Position numbers and translations under genes: made by a program. This document shows positions 1 to 8,329 of a stretch of DNA of 32,184 nucleotides, piece after piece. The notes beneath the pieces were generated by a model. That model did not search any database, was not told the DNA's origin, and saw only the letters and a list, made by a program, of their open reading frames with translations. The DNA comes from a bacterium (GTDB lineage Bacteria > Patescibacteriota > Microgenomatia > UBA1406 > GWC2-37-13). The stretch's first letter is position 1, and every line of letters begins with the position of its first letter. The stretch covers positions 1-32,184 of the forward strand of contig JAJYIX010000005.1 of assembly GCA_021789865.1 (NCBI GenBank), written 5' to 3'.

Positions 1-454
1 AGACGAATATCGAAGAAAAATCCCTAACGGAAATTATGACAACCCCGACGAATGCCAGGGCAATGTATAGTATTTTCTTCGGGCTTATTTTTTCGCCTAT
101 GACTAGAAATCCGAGGATGGCGGTCATAGGAATAGAAGAAATAAAAGACACTGTGCTTATCTTTGTTTCCAGGATGGCTTGATTAAACATTACCGTTCCC
201 AAGAGGTAATACGTCAAAGCCCGGAAAATTAAAAGCGTCCATTCCTTTATGGAGACGGAGAATAGTTTTTTAAAATCTATTTTTTTATAAAAAATGGCCG
301 TACCAAGGATGGCGGCAGCGAAAAGGCGAAGGTAAACTTGCTGGAATATCGACATGTCAACCGCCAGATACCTGGTAAAAACGCCCATAAAAGCATACAT
401 CGCGGCCAGGGTTATGAGGGCCGCGATCCCTTTTTGTTTTTCGGAAAAATTCAT
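1..454 (-). CDS. EamA/DMT-family transporter, partial (C-terminus beyond window)
   Basis: This reading frame is absent from the ORF track because it runs off the left edge. Reading the minus strand from the ATG at 454 gives MNFSEKQKGIAALITLAAMY followed by about 130 more residues without a stop. The visible part has several hydrophobic helices (for example TAILGFLVIGEKISPKKILY, then ALAFVGVVIISV). The pattern of a helix ending in 'GE(K/R)' followed by another helix is typical of the EamA repeat of drug/metabolite transporters, which are inner-membrane exporters or importers of small metabolites. The start overlaps the stop of the upstream kinase gene as ATGA, so the two are probably translationally coupled. 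The substrate cannot be told. The EamA assignment rests on pattern recognition and is fairly secure. Confidence 0.75.
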   Translation of the reverse strand, partial: MNFSEKQKGIAALITLAAMYAFMGVFTRYLAVDMSIFQQVYLRLFAAAILGTAIFYKKIDFKKLFSVSIKEWTLLIFRALTYYLLGTVMFNQAILETKISTVSFISSIPMTAILGFLVIGEKISPKKILYIALAFVGVVIISVRDFSSIFV

Positions 455-1467
455 AGGAGGAGTCTCAAAAGTTCGTTAATGGAAAAGACTTTCTCGTCGA
501 ATACGGTCATCCCGAATTTCAAAAGTGCAAGTTTTTTCCCCCTCGTATCTATTCCCGCCACCCATTTGCCATTGGCGCGATGCAAGACCTCCATCGCAAG
601 ATATTGGCAGAATATGTTCTCGTTGATAGGCTCAATACTTTTATACGAGGATACCGACTTTAAAATGTATTGTTCGGCTAATTTTTTATCGATATATCCT
701 GCTAAACAATATACAACTATGTGGGCTAAAAAATTTGGAAGCATGTACCTTTGATCTGCCCAAACACTTCGACCAAAGTCTATAAAAGCACACTCTCCGC
801 TTTTTTTTACAAGGATGTTTTTCGGATGACCATCCGGCCAGCAAAAATATTTGTTATTGCCTAGAAATTCTTTTTCCAAAAATAAATATTCTTTTTGAGA
901 ATTTGGGTACGCCAGTCTTAATTCCAAACCCCTTTCATAAATACTTTGCTCCGATGATTCATTGGTTTTGAATTCTTTCCAAATTCTTGATTCGGCTGCC
1001 AGGTTGGCCAATGATTCGCCTACAAAGCCGGCCGAATTAACATTCAGTTTTCCATCAATGATTTGATCGTTTAAGAGAAAAAATCCTTCTTCCCGCAAAT
1101 CTTCCTGGATGGCCGAATTAATTTTCGGAAAAAACCTGATGATTTTTGGGGTCCTGATCTTTCTGGATTTTGCCAAAAGTTTTAAAATTCGAACATCTTC
1201 TACCAATCCATTTTTATCAATAAAAAATTCCGTCGGGTCAAAAGGAGTCAGGTTCTCGACGTGTTTTACCACTACTTTCTTTCCATTTAAATTGGCCGAA
1301 TAAACTTGAGATACAAACCCTCCTTTTAAGGCTTCATTCAGTTCAATTTTTTCGCCCAACTCGTTTAGTTTTTTTTCCAACTCTTTTTTGTCGGAAAGAA
1401 CCGTTAAGGGGTAATTTTTTGGCCTTGGAGATGGCAATACCGAAAGAACATATTTGTTTTTGTTCAT
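451..1467 (-). CDS. APH-like small-molecule kinase (phosphotransferase family)
   Basis: A 338-residue protein with a divergent aminoglycoside-phosphotransferase/choline-kinase fold signature. There is a nucleotide-loop-like GGFVSQVYSANL at about 49-60, a VVVKHVE strand with the likely ATP-binding Lys68, a catalytic-loop segment PDGHPKNILV at about 211-220 (catalytic Asp212 and metal-binding Asn217) and a DFG-like FIDFGR at 228-233. The usual His of the HGD motif is not present. Family members phosphorylate small hydroxylated metabolites or antibiotics; the substrate here is unknown, and resistance should not be assumed. It is the first gene of a two-gene unit with the downstream DMT transporter (4-bp overlap), which suggests a salvage or uptake role. 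A TATAAT lies 9 nt before the ATG, so the mRNA is probably leaderless. Confidence 0.7.
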   Translation of the reverse strand: MNKNKYVLSVLPSPRPKNYPLTVLSDKKELEKKLNELGEKIELNEALKGGFVSQVYSANLNGKKVVVKHVENLTPFDPTEFFIDKNGLVEDVRILKLLAKSRKIRTPKIIRFFPKINSAIQEDLREEGFFLLNDQIIDGKLNVNSAGFVGESLANLAAESRIWKEFKTNESSEQSIYERGLELRLAYPNSQKEYLFLEKEFLGNNKYFCWPDGHPKNILVKKSGECAFIDFGRSVWADQRYMLPNFLAHIVVYCLAGYIDKKLAEQYILKSVSSYKSIEPINENIFCQYLAMEVLHRANGKWVAGIDTRGKKLALLKFGMTVFDEKVFSINELLRLLL

Positions 1468-1476
1468 TAAGTTTAA

Positions 1477-1488
1477 ATTATATATAAT
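1477..1488. promoter_or_regulatory. Shared palindromic -10 element of divergent promoters
   Basis: ATTATATATAAT is a perfect 12-bp palindrome in the 32-bp gap between two divergent genes. It supplies TATAAT on both strands: 9 nt before the kinase ATG (minus) and 11 nt before the peptidase ATG (plus). Transcription starting 6-7 nt downstream would leave 2-5 nt leaders on each side. No good -35 is visible on either strand. Confidence 0.5.
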
Positions 1489-1499
1489 TACTTGTCGCT

Positions 1500-2618
1500 A
1501 TGCTACAACAAAGGCTAAACTCATTCAGAAAGATTCTTACCGAAAGGCAAATTGATGCTTTTTTGGTCTCCAGTTTTTACAACATACTTTATCTGACCGG
1601 TTTCAAGACTTTGGTCGATAACGAAAGGGAATCATGGGCGTTGGTCACAAAAAAAGATTTGTACGTCTTTACCGATAGCCGCTATGCAAGTGGCAAAAGC
1701 GACAACTACACCCTTAAAATCATCGGTCCAGAAAAGGGTTTGATAAGATGGCTCCAAGAGATAGTCGAAGACGAAAAGATAAAAACCTTTGGGGTGGAAG
1801 CCGACGATCTTAAGCTTGGAGAATGGGAAAAACTAAGGCAATATCTTGAGGTCCAATTCGTTAAAACCGAAAAAATCATTGCAAAAGAACGGGCAATAAA
1901 AGATAAGGAAGAGATTGAAAAAGTGTCCGAGGCCTGCCGCATCGCCGACAAATGCCTTGAAGAGACGCTTCGATTAATCAAAGTTGGGAAATCGGAGAAA
2001 GAGATCGCCTTCAAAATGGAATTCTGGCTTAAGGAAAAAGGCTACGATCTGGCTTTTGATCCGATCGTTGCCGTCGACGAAAATTCCTCCCTGATGCATT
2101 ACGACACCAAATCCGGTAACGACAAAAAAATAAAAAACGGATCGGTCATCCTTATCGATTTTGGTGCCAAGTACGAAGGTTACATGTCCGATATCACAAG
2201 AATGTTTTTTGTAGGACACCAGGACGACAAAGTAATTGACACCTATAAAAATCTGTTGGATGTCCAAAAAAAAACTATTTCTCAGATGGCCACCTTAGAC
2301 CGAAGCGGTAATAAAGATAGCCAAGCAATGTTAAAAAACATTGACTTGTTTTGCAGGAACGCCTTAACAAACGATTATTCTCTCCCAAATTTTTCCCATT
2401 CGACCGGACATGGCGTCGGCCTTGAAGTCCATGAATTCCCAAAAATATCATTGTATTCCGAAGATCTTGCCTTGCCGGGCCAGATCGTCACAATCGAACC
2501 TGGGGTATATCTTCCTGGGAAATGGGGGATGAGGATAGAGGATACGATACTAATTAAGGAAAACTTTGTAGAAGTTCTTACTAAGTTTAATAATCAAATA
2601 CTTCAAATAAGCAAATGA
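1500..2618 (+). CDS. pepP: Xaa-Pro aminopeptidase / M24 metallopeptidase
   Basis: A 372-residue cytoplasmic M24 (pita-bread) peptidase that removes N-terminal residues before proline. The N-terminal creatinase-like domain spans about 1-130. The catalytic domain follows with all five metal ligands visible: Asp220 (LIDFGAKYEG), Asp231 (MSDITR), His304 (HSTGHGVGLEVHEFP), Glu333 (TIEPGVY) and Glu347 (MRIEDT). Length matches PepQ/YpdF-type enzymes. It is a single gene, divergent from the kinase gene and convergent with the VirB6-like gene. Its stop codon lies within one arm of an AT-rich inverted repeat that may act as a two-way terminator. Whether it prefers dipeptides (PepQ) or longer peptides (PepP) cannot be decided. 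Confidence 0.92.
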   Translation: MLQQRLNSFRKILTERQIDAFLVSSFYNILYLTGFKTLVDNERESWALVTKKDLYVFTDSRYASGKSDNYTLKIIGPEKGLIRWLQEIVEDEKIKTFGVEADDLKLGEWEKLRQYLEVQFVKTEKIIAKERAIKDKEEIEKVSEACRIADKCLEETLRLIKVGKSEKEIAFKMEFWLKEKGYDLAFDPIVAVDENSSLMHYDTKSGNDKKIKNGSVILIDFGAKYEGYMSDITRMFFVGHQDDKVIDTYKNLLDVQKKTISQMATLDRSGNKDSQAMLKNIDLFCRNALTNDYSLPNFSHSTGHGVGLEVHEFPKISLYSEDLALPGQIVTIEPGVYLPGKWGMRIEDTILIKENFVEVLTKFNNQILQISK

Positions 2619-2702
2619 ATGATTTAATTTATCAAATAATTTAAATGATTAAATCATTTGTATATTGATTTGTAGTATTTGTGGATTTGCTTATTTAATC
2701 AT
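2591..2702. repeat. AT-rich inverted repeat with about 8-nt periodicity between convergent genes
   Basis: A perfect 12-bp inverted repeat, AAATAAGCAAAT (2605-2616) and ATTTGCTTATTT (2685-2696), encloses a second hairpin, AAATGAT-TAA-ATCATTT (2643-2659). The right side reads as successive octamers of the form NNATTTNN. The element joins the stop codons of the two convergent genes and probably acts as a bidirectional terminator. It resembles, more loosely, the two octamer palindromes near 5.87 kb and 16.55 kb. Confidence 0.5.
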
Positions 2703-5211
2703 TTTTTATCTCTTCCTTCATCTCCATTTCCTTTTCGGCTTCGGCTTTTTTCGGTCTTGATATCTCGACCCTTTCGCTTTCGGCTTTAAGACGAGCCGTC
2801 ACTTCAGCTTCTTTATCCTGAAGTTCTTTGACCTGTTTAGCCGCTTCGACTTTAGCTTTGAGATAAGTCACCAACTGCTCTCCGGTTAAGTTGTTGACCA
2901 AGAATATCGGCAATATAAATCCAACCTCGTCCAGCGCCTCTTCCTTAAGTGACTTGTCGTCCGATAAAAGCTTATTCAAAGTATTGGTAATCAGCACTAT
3001 GTCTTGATCGACCCATTGAGGACGGGTCTTTATATTGTCGCTCAACGGAATTTCTCCCTTTTCATATTGATCTCTCCACATCTTCTTGACTTGTTCATAT
3101 TCGTCAATAGACACCTTCGGCGAGACTTCGACGGCTTGATCAATGTTCTTGTGCGGCTCGGCGATAATCGGCGCCTGAGCCGTTACAACTTCTTTAACTT
3201 TCGCGACGTCGATATTCTGATTTTTAGCGACTTCTTCTATGAGCTTGTTATCGGCGGAAACGGCCTTGGAAAACTCTTTGATGACTTTGGCTACCGCTTC
3301 TTTTTCGACGTGCGCACCGGAGCTTATTTTCGGAATCATGTCGGGAACCGGCGTATTGACGTTCTCCCCTAATTTATTTAAAACGGCGGTTACTTTTTCT
3401 TTCGGTACGGCGGTCGTTGCGGCAATGTCCGACGCAATTTTGATATTAGCCGCCCCGTAACTTATGACCGATGAGGAGATACTGGCGGCTTTTTCCTGGG
3501 GCAACTTGACTCGGACCGAAATCACCTGAGTAATCGGAATCGCCTTTGGCAACGATGAAATGATCGTTTCTCTTTGCGCCACCTGTTGCGGCCTGGAATA
3601 GAGAATACTGTTCATTATCTGTCTTGCCACCGGATCGGATTTGGACGCTCTTGTCGAAAGTTCGCTTCTGATATTCATGTATCTCAATCTTTCGGCGGTC
3701 GTATCGGCGACCGACGGATTTTTCAAGTAATTGATGTTTTTTGTGACGTTTTGGCTGACGTTTTTATTGGTCTCAAGGGACGCGATGTCGGTTAAATTAC
3801 CCGCTTTGATATTCAAAGACTTGGCGATCTCTTCCGTATTCGCCTTTTTAATTTCTTCCACCGTTTCTATTCTCCGATAAGTATCGGCGGTCGCCTGATT
3901 TTTTATCTCGGTGGCTGAACTGAAAGAAGACGTTCCTGATGGCGTTGCCGGAGAGGGGGATGGAGGTGTTGGACCGCGCAAATTGTTTAAATTCGACAAC
4001 AGCATGTTTTTTATGGCGTTTATTCCGTCACAACAGTAATCCCTGAAAGTCCGAAGAAGGAACCAGGGAAATATTGTTACCGCCCACAACATGATTAAGG
4101 TGATTATGTACTCGACATACGTATCAACATAGTTGCCATTGTTTATCGCCGACAATTGTTGCGCCGGCCCTCCGTACAAAATATTTATCGCGGTTGGATA
4201 AATATAGCCCTGAACGGTGCCGGCCCGGGAAAAATCAAAAATGAAAGGAATCCCGGCTTTCCAAATCGCCGCCAGCGCTCCAAGAAAAAGAGCCAATAAT
4301 GGTCCGTAAAAAACCCATTGAAAAAATGTTCCGATCCAAACCCAACCAACATTTTTAGATATGTGAAAATATTCAAGAATGGCTAAAAATGGCGCGACGA
4401 AGAGTAAAAACCATAAAATAATTACCCGCAAAATCAACGCCCCTCCCATTAGATAATAGCTGATATTGGTTAATTTAAGGATGAACATTTCCGTTTGAGC
4501 CGCCTCTTGAACGGTGACGTTAAGATCCCGACATCCCTGAAAGGTAATGTAATTTGACTCTTGGCTAGCGCCGGAAAAATATATATTAAAAAGGTCGCGA
4601 CCTCCGAGATTTTCGATAAAAAATTTCATCAGTATGCCTGAAAGCTGGACTATTGTGACGACGATTGTCGCCGAAAAAGATATGAATAAAAGCCCAAGGA
4701 GCACTTTGGTTATCGATGGCCAGACTTTCACGTCGGACGCAAAGTTGGTCCGCTGGCCAATAATAATGGCCAGACCGAAAAGAGCAGCTGAAAGAATAGT
4801 AAAAAAATAAGCAATGTTTCTCGTCGTTCCCCAAATTTGATATAGGACCGGGTGATTGTCTATGGAAGTATGAGTCATCACCCAGTAAATAAATTGCCTC
4901 GCCCGGTCATTGGCTTTTCCTTGAGCGGTCACGGTCGTGTCCTGAATCCAAAAATGTTTTTTGGTCGGATTACTCATGAAGTCCTGAAAGTCGGTAGCAC
5001 AAGTTTGACCATCTTTCAGTTGTGAATACACCTGATTAAGTTCTTCCGGACAACCACAATAATTGGCGTTTGGATCAATTGCCGTCTTCATCCCATCACC
5101 CAAATCAACGGAAATTGTCTGAGGCGGCGTTACCGTCTGTGCCATAATCGGAAAGCGGGCAACAAAAAGGTACGCCAACAAGAAAAAAATTGTCAGAAGC
5201 CATCTTTTCAT
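2695..5211 (-). CDS. VirB6/TrbL-like T4SS inner-membrane channel protein with long C-terminal extension
   Basis: An 838-residue protein. It has an N-terminal signal segment (about 1-24, ending PIMAQ), then an extracytoplasmic region with cysteines (CGCPEEL). Five membrane helices follow at about 133-152, 169-192, 252-281, 292-316 and 364-386, after which comes a Ser/Pro-rich linker (PTPPSPSPATPSG) and a roughly 400-residue charged, largely helical tail ending in KEMEMKEEIKND. This layout matches the VirB6-like proteins that accompany PrgI and VirB4 in Patescibacteria, where the apparatus probably exports pili, protein or DNA. The upstream cohesin-like gene overlaps it as ATGA, so the two are coupled. 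The tail is not recognised as a known domain; it may recruit cytoplasmic partners. Identity as VirB6-like is inferred from topology and from PrgI/VirB4 elsewhere in the window. Confidence 0.65.
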   Translation of the reverse strand: MKRWLLTIFFLLAYLFVARFPIMAQTVTPPQTISVDLGDGMKTAIDPNANYCGCPEELNQVYSQLKDGQTCATDFQDFMSNPTKKHFWIQDTTVTAQGKANDRARQFIYWVMTHTSIDNHPVLYQIWGTTRNIAYFFTILSAALFGLAIIIGQRTNFASDVKVWPSITKVLLGLLFISFSATIVVTIVQLSGILMKFFIENLGGRDLFNIYFSGASQESNYITFQGCRDLNVTVQEAAQTEMFILKLTNISYYLMGGALILRVIILWFLLFVAPFLAILEYFHISKNVGWVWIGTFFQWVFYGPLLALFLGALAAIWKAGIPFIFDFSRAGTVQGYIYPTAINILYGGPAQQLSAINNGNYVDTYVEYIITLIMLWAVTIFPWFLLRTFRDYCCDGINAIKNMLLSNLNNLRGPTPPSPSPATPSGTSSFSSATEIKNQATADTYRRIETVEEIKKANTEEIAKSLNIKAGNLTDIASLETNKNVSQNVTKNINYLKNPSVADTTAERLRYMNIRSELSTRASKSDPVARQIMNSILYSRPQQVAQRETIISSLPKAIPITQVISVRVKLPQEKAASISSSVISYGAANIKIASDIAATTAVPKEKVTAVLNKLGENVNTPVPDMIPKISSGAHVEKEAVAKVIKEFSKAVSADNKLIEEVAKNQNIDVAKVKEVVTAQAPIIAEPHKNIDQAVEVSPKVSIDEYEQVKKMWRDQYEKGEIPLSDNIKTRPQWVDQDIVLITNTLNKLLSDDKSLKEEALDEVGFILPIFLVNNLTGEQLVTYLKAKVEAAKQVKELQDKEAEVTARLKAESERVEISRPKKAEAEKEMEMKEEIKND

Positions 5212-5771
5212 ACGTTTTTCAAAATAAAAAAACCGAGGGCAGCTAAAGAAAAAAATCCAAAACCGAGCAAGGCGCCTTTTGTCGTTGATTCAGTTTGTCC
5301 GGTCGTCGGAAGGCTGGTCGGCTGAGGAGGTGTCGTCGGTTGATTTCCCGGAGCCGGTGTTGGCGTTGGAGTATCGGGATTATATAAAGCACAAAGAGTC
5401 GTCGAACCGGGAGAAGTGGCTATGATTTTAAAAGTTACGACGGCAAAACTACCGCTACCACTATATCCACTATCGGACGAGCCTGTTAAGACCAGCTTTC
5501 CACCGCCAAGGTCATTGGCGCTTACGGTCGTAAAAGTGTTGCCGGCTGAAGCCGAAACGTATTGAACGTATTGGGTATCGTAAGTCATTCCAACCGAGGT
5601 TGAAGTCATCGATTGTCCTTCAGTGTTGACGTTTATCGTAAACTGGACATTTTGACCGCTTTGCAAAGTTCCGGAAGGAGCAATCAGGTCAAAAGTTATT
5701 GCATAGCTCGGGACGGCGGCAAAAACAAAAAAAACAAAAAGGGCCAAAAATATTTTTAGGAAGTTTTTCAT
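5208..5771 (-). CDS. Secreted cohesin-like domain protein with LPXTG sorting signal
   Basis: A 187-residue surface protein. The signal peptide is residues 1-24 (ending PSYA). A beta-rich domain at about 25-130 resembles the cohesin/bacterial Ig-like fold (FDLIAPSGTLQSGQNVQFTI; VGMTYDTQYVQYVSA; FAVVTFKIIAT). A Pro/Thr linker (about 131-153) leads to LPTTG (154-158), a hydrophobic helix (about 167-184) and a short tail KNV, which together form a sortase-type cell-wall sorting signal. It would be displayed on the cell surface, anchored by a sortase encoded elsewhere or simply by the C-terminal helix. It is the first gene of the pair with the VirB6-like gene. The promoter TTGTCA-17-TAATAT lies 9 nt before the ATG. 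Confidence 0.7.
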   Translation of the reverse strand: MKNFLKIFLALFVFFVFAAVPSYAITFDLIAPSGTLQSGQNVQFTINVNTEGQSMTSTSVGMTYDTQYVQYVSASAGNTFTTVSANDLGGGKLVLTGSSDSGYSGSGSFAVVTFKIIATSPGSTTLCALYNPDTPTPTPAPGNQPTTPPQPTSLPTTGQTESTTKGALLGFGFFSLAALGFFILKNV

Positions 5772-5780
5772 ATATAAAAC

Positions 5781-5809
5781 ATATTAGCGGAATTTAAAGA
5801 AATTGACAA
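5781..5809 (-). promoter_or_regulatory. Promoter of the cohesin-like/VirB6-like operon
   Basis: On the minus strand TTGTCA (5804-5809) and TAATAT (5781-5786) are separated by exactly 17 nt, and the -10 ends 9 nt before the ATG at 5771. No Shine-Dalgarno is present, consistent with a leaderless or near-leaderless message. Confidence 0.5.
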
Positions 5810-5827
5810 TATACATATATCAAAGAA

Positions 5828-5917
5828 GTTTAAAAGTTTGAAAATTCAAAAGTCAAAAAGGTCTAAAATGTTTTTTCTTTCAAACCTTGAAACCTTTAAA
5901 CTTTTTAACTTACTAAT
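5828..5917. repeat. Octamer-periodic inverted repeat (copy A)
   Basis: The left arm is a run of 8-nt units of the form GTTTNAAN (GTTTAAAA, GTTTGAAA, then ATTCAAAA and GTCAAAAA). The right arm is the complementary series TTTCAAAC, CTTGAAAC, CTTTAAAC, TTTTTAAC. The whole can fold into a long AT-rich hairpin just downstream of the SpoIID gene stop and upstream of the cohesin-like gene promoter. The same unit and design recur near 16.55 kb. Confidence 0.7.
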
Positions 5918-7625
5918 GTCTCTCTACATTATAAAGCGGTCCGACGATTTGGATGTTGGCAGGGGCTCTTTGATCAAAATAGGTCTTGAAATCGTCGCCG
6001 GAAAATGTCTGGGTCCCAGCATCGCCTGTTATTGTCACCGACGTTGTCTTCCCCGATCCGAAATCGGCGCTTATCGCCACCGAACTCACCGAGTTGAAAT
6101 AGTTGCCGCCGCGATTTTTCAATTCCTGTTTTACTCTGTCGCTACTCCATGTATCTGTCCCCGCCGGATTGGAGGCATCGGTTTGATAAACATGGGCAAT
6201 AGTCGATTGATCCTTGTGGACGAGCATGATGACATTGGCGATATCGGCCACCTCATCTTCCTTGAGCCAAGCTGTCCCTCCATACTGTGATCTCGCCCCC
6301 CAATCGCAATAAAACCAAGGCGAATCTTTATCATAGGCATTATTTCTGACGTCGCTGAAACTGTTGTACGAACTGCTTCCATCTTGGGCATTTTTTGTCC
6401 ATGGCCTGGCCGATATGCTGTTACTAGAGGAATAAACATAACCTCCCGCCGTTGATGAGTAGTAGGCGGAAATTGGCGATCCTCCCGAAGTCAAGACAAT
6501 TCCTTTAGTCGCATCGACCGCCTGTTGCCATCTGTCACTATTCTCCTCCTGCTTAAAAACTTGACAGCTTTGGCTAGGACAAATCGTATTGGCGCCATTT
6601 CCCGTATAGGCTAGGGCATAAGAGCGAGCGGCGATCGCCTGGGCTTTTAAAGCCTCCATTCCCCAGTCGTCGCTCGTGGGCATTTCGTATATATGTTTCA
6701 AATAGTCTTCTATGTTTAACGTTTGATCTATCGACTGGCCATATTCATTGGTTCCGGCAACATGAATGTTTATTCCGTCGTTGTAGCCCGTCGTATAGTC
6801 AGCGTTGTAATAAAACTGAAGGATCTGTTGGGCGCTTTGGCCGCCAGCCGCCCTGCCTTTTGCCCCATACTGGTTCAATCCGACCCGATGGGGAACGCCG
6901 AAAGTAAAAAATCCGAACCCTGGCGAAAATCCAGGATCGCGGCCATTAGTCAGATCAGAAGAACATCCGCTTGCCGACGTATAGGCCGATTGAGGCAGAT
7001 TCAAGGCCGCTAAACGTTGAGCGATCAGGGCCTGCTGTTGAGCTACTAAAGCCGATATTTGACTACTCAGAGAACCTATTTTACTGGCCAAAGCCTGGGA
7101 TTGCTGGTCAACCTGAACTTTTAAGGCGGCCAGGCTTGCTTTTTGTTGGGTCAAATTGGCTTTTATTTCTTCGAGATTTTTTATATATAAAACGATTTTT
7201 ATGATAGTGTCCTTATCTTGATTTACCAATGAGTGTTGGTAAAAAAATTTACGGAGCGAATCGGCCAAGTTCGGCTCGATAAGGAGATTCAAAAGACTTA
7301 GGGAAGAACTGTTAACGTTCTTATAATACGAATTAACCCTTTCATCGAGCAGTTGCTTTTGGACGGCCAAAGCCTCTTCTCCTTTTTGCACTTCGAGTTC
7401 TTTTTCGGCAATCTGGCTTTCGAGTTGGGAAATTTGGTTTTTTATACTGTCCAGTTTGGCGACCGCGGCATCATAATCACCTTGAGTAAGGTTCTTTTCT
7501 TGGGTGAGGGCTTGAATTTGGTTTCCTAGACTACTGATTTCGTCATTTATGTCCGCCGACGTAAAAGTCGGGAGACAAAAAAACATAAAAACCATTAGGA
7601 TAACCAGCGATAAAATTTTTTTCAT
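5913..7625 (-). CDS. Secreted coiled-coil protein with SpoIID/LytB murein-processing domain
   Basis: A 570-residue protein. The signal peptide is about 1-24. A long coiled coil at about 25-205, rich in Gln, Ala and Leu, resembles the N-terminal module of PcsB/CwlO-type murein hydrolases. A SpoIID-like domain occupies about 235-480: PHRVGLNQYGAKGRAA is the family's glycine/QYGA motif, EDYLKHIYEMP carries the likely catalytic Glu314, and MEALKAQAIAARSYAL and SSTAGGYV are further hallmarks. SpoIID acts as a lytic transglycosylase on stripped glycan strands. A coiled coil joined to SpoIID suggests a regulated wall-remodelling enzyme, plausibly opening the wall for the neighbouring T4SS-like apparatus. 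It is divergent from the pilin gene over a 62-bp gap. Confidence 0.85.
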   Translation of the reverse strand: MKKILSLVILMVFMFFCLPTFTSADINDEISSLGNQIQALTQEKNLTQGDYDAAVAKLDSIKNQISQLESQIAEKELEVQKGEEALAVQKQLLDERVNSYYKNVNSSSLSLLNLLIEPNLADSLRKFFYQHSLVNQDKDTIIKIVLYIKNLEEIKANLTQQKASLAALKVQVDQQSQALASKIGSLSSQISALVAQQQALIAQRLAALNLPQSAYTSASGCSSDLTNGRDPGFSPGFGFFTFGVPHRVGLNQYGAKGRAAGGQSAQQILQFYYNADYTTGYNDGINIHVAGTNEYGQSIDQTLNIEDYLKHIYEMPTSDDWGMEALKAQAIAARSYALAYTGNGANTICPSQSCQVFKQEENSDRWQQAVDATKGIVLTSGGSPISAYYSSTAGGYVYSSSNSISARPWTKNAQDGSSSYNSFSDVRNNAYDKDSPWFYCDWGARSQYGGTAWLKEDEVADIANVIMLVHKDQSTIAHVYQTDASNPAGTDTWSSDRVKQELKNRGGNYFNSVSSVAISADFGSGKTTSVTITGDAGTQTFSGDDFKTYFDQRAPANIQIVGPLYNVERH

Positions 7626-7653
7626 GTCCGTTAAGATTTTTTACTTTTTCCTT

Positions 7654-7681
7654 TTGATTTTTGACTTAACATCATTATACT
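7654..7681 (+). promoter_or_regulatory. Promoter of the VirB2-like pilin gene
   Basis: TTGATT (7654-7659), a 16-nt spacer and TATACT (7676-7681). The -10 ends only 6 nt before the ATG at 7688, so transcription would start at or next to the A of the start codon. Confidence 0.5.
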
Positions 7682-7687
7682 TTCTTT

Positions 7688-8329
7688 ATGAAACGTGTTT
7701 TCCTTAATTTCTTAATTTGTTTATTTGTAATATTTGTTTATTTTTTCATTTTCTCTCCTGTCGAGGCCCAGACTTATACCCCAACGCCTCCGCCTAACGC
7801 CTTTCAGACGGCCACCCCTTCTTTTGTATCGACGACCGGCGGTCCCCGATATTCGGCCTGCGACCTTTGCGGATACTGTCCTCCAAACCCGCCTCCACAA
7901 AGCTGGGGCGATTGTCAAAAATGTCTTTATCCCGGGATAAGTTCCGATCCGACTACCATGGAGAGTCTTGCGGTCGACCCGACCACCAACTTGCCGATAA
8001 CACCGGTCCCTGGGCGCCAATACACATTTCTTGGCTGTTTGACAACGGGGGGCAACGGTAGTTTCGAACAGGGAGGAGCTGGTGGAGTAGTTCAATCCCT
8101 TTTGAGAATAATTTTTTCCGTCGTCGGAGGAGTTGCTTTCCTTTACCTCATTTACGGATCTTTTGTTATTTTGACGTCTCAAAACGAGCCGGAAAAACTA
8201 AACTATGGAAAACGAATTATTTATGGAGCGATTATAGGACTAATTTTTTCCTTAACGTCGATTCTTATTGTCAATCTAGTCGCAAATCAGATCCTTCAAA
8301 TACCGGGTTTCGGAAGCGCTAGCCCTTAG
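7688..8329 (+). CDS. VirB2/TrbC-like pilin with extracytoplasmic cysteine cluster
   Basis: A 213-residue protein. The signal peptide is about 1-28 (ending SPVEAQ) and a Pro/Thr-rich stretch follows. The cysteine cluster CDLCGYCPP...CQKC lies at about 58-79. Two C-terminal helices, about 138-163 and 177-201, are joined by a short polar loop containing NEPEKLNYGKRIIYG. Signal peptide plus two helices with a small basic loop is the VirB2/TrbC pilin topology, here with a much longer N-terminal region than classical pilins. The CxxCxxC...CxxC pattern could form disulfides or bind metal outside the membrane. It ends tail-to-tail with the next gene, sharing TTAG. Assignment as a pilin is inferred from topology. 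Confidence 0.7.
   Translation: MKRVFLNFLICLFVIFVYFFIFSPVEAQTYTPTPPPNAFQTATPSFVSTTGGPRYSACDLCGYCPPNPPPQSWGDCQKCLYPGISSDPTTMESLAVDPTTNLPITPVPGRQYTFLGCLTTGGNGSFEQGGAGGVVQSLLRIIFSVVGGVAFLYLIYGSFVILTSQNEPEKLNYGKRIIYGAIIGLIFSLTSILIVNLVANQILQIPGFGSASP

Noticed and set aside
338-754. 138-residue plus-strand ORF overlapping the kinase and transporter genes
   Set aside because: It is a shadow of the two minus-strand genes; its translation lacks any domain and the opposite strand has clear family motifs.
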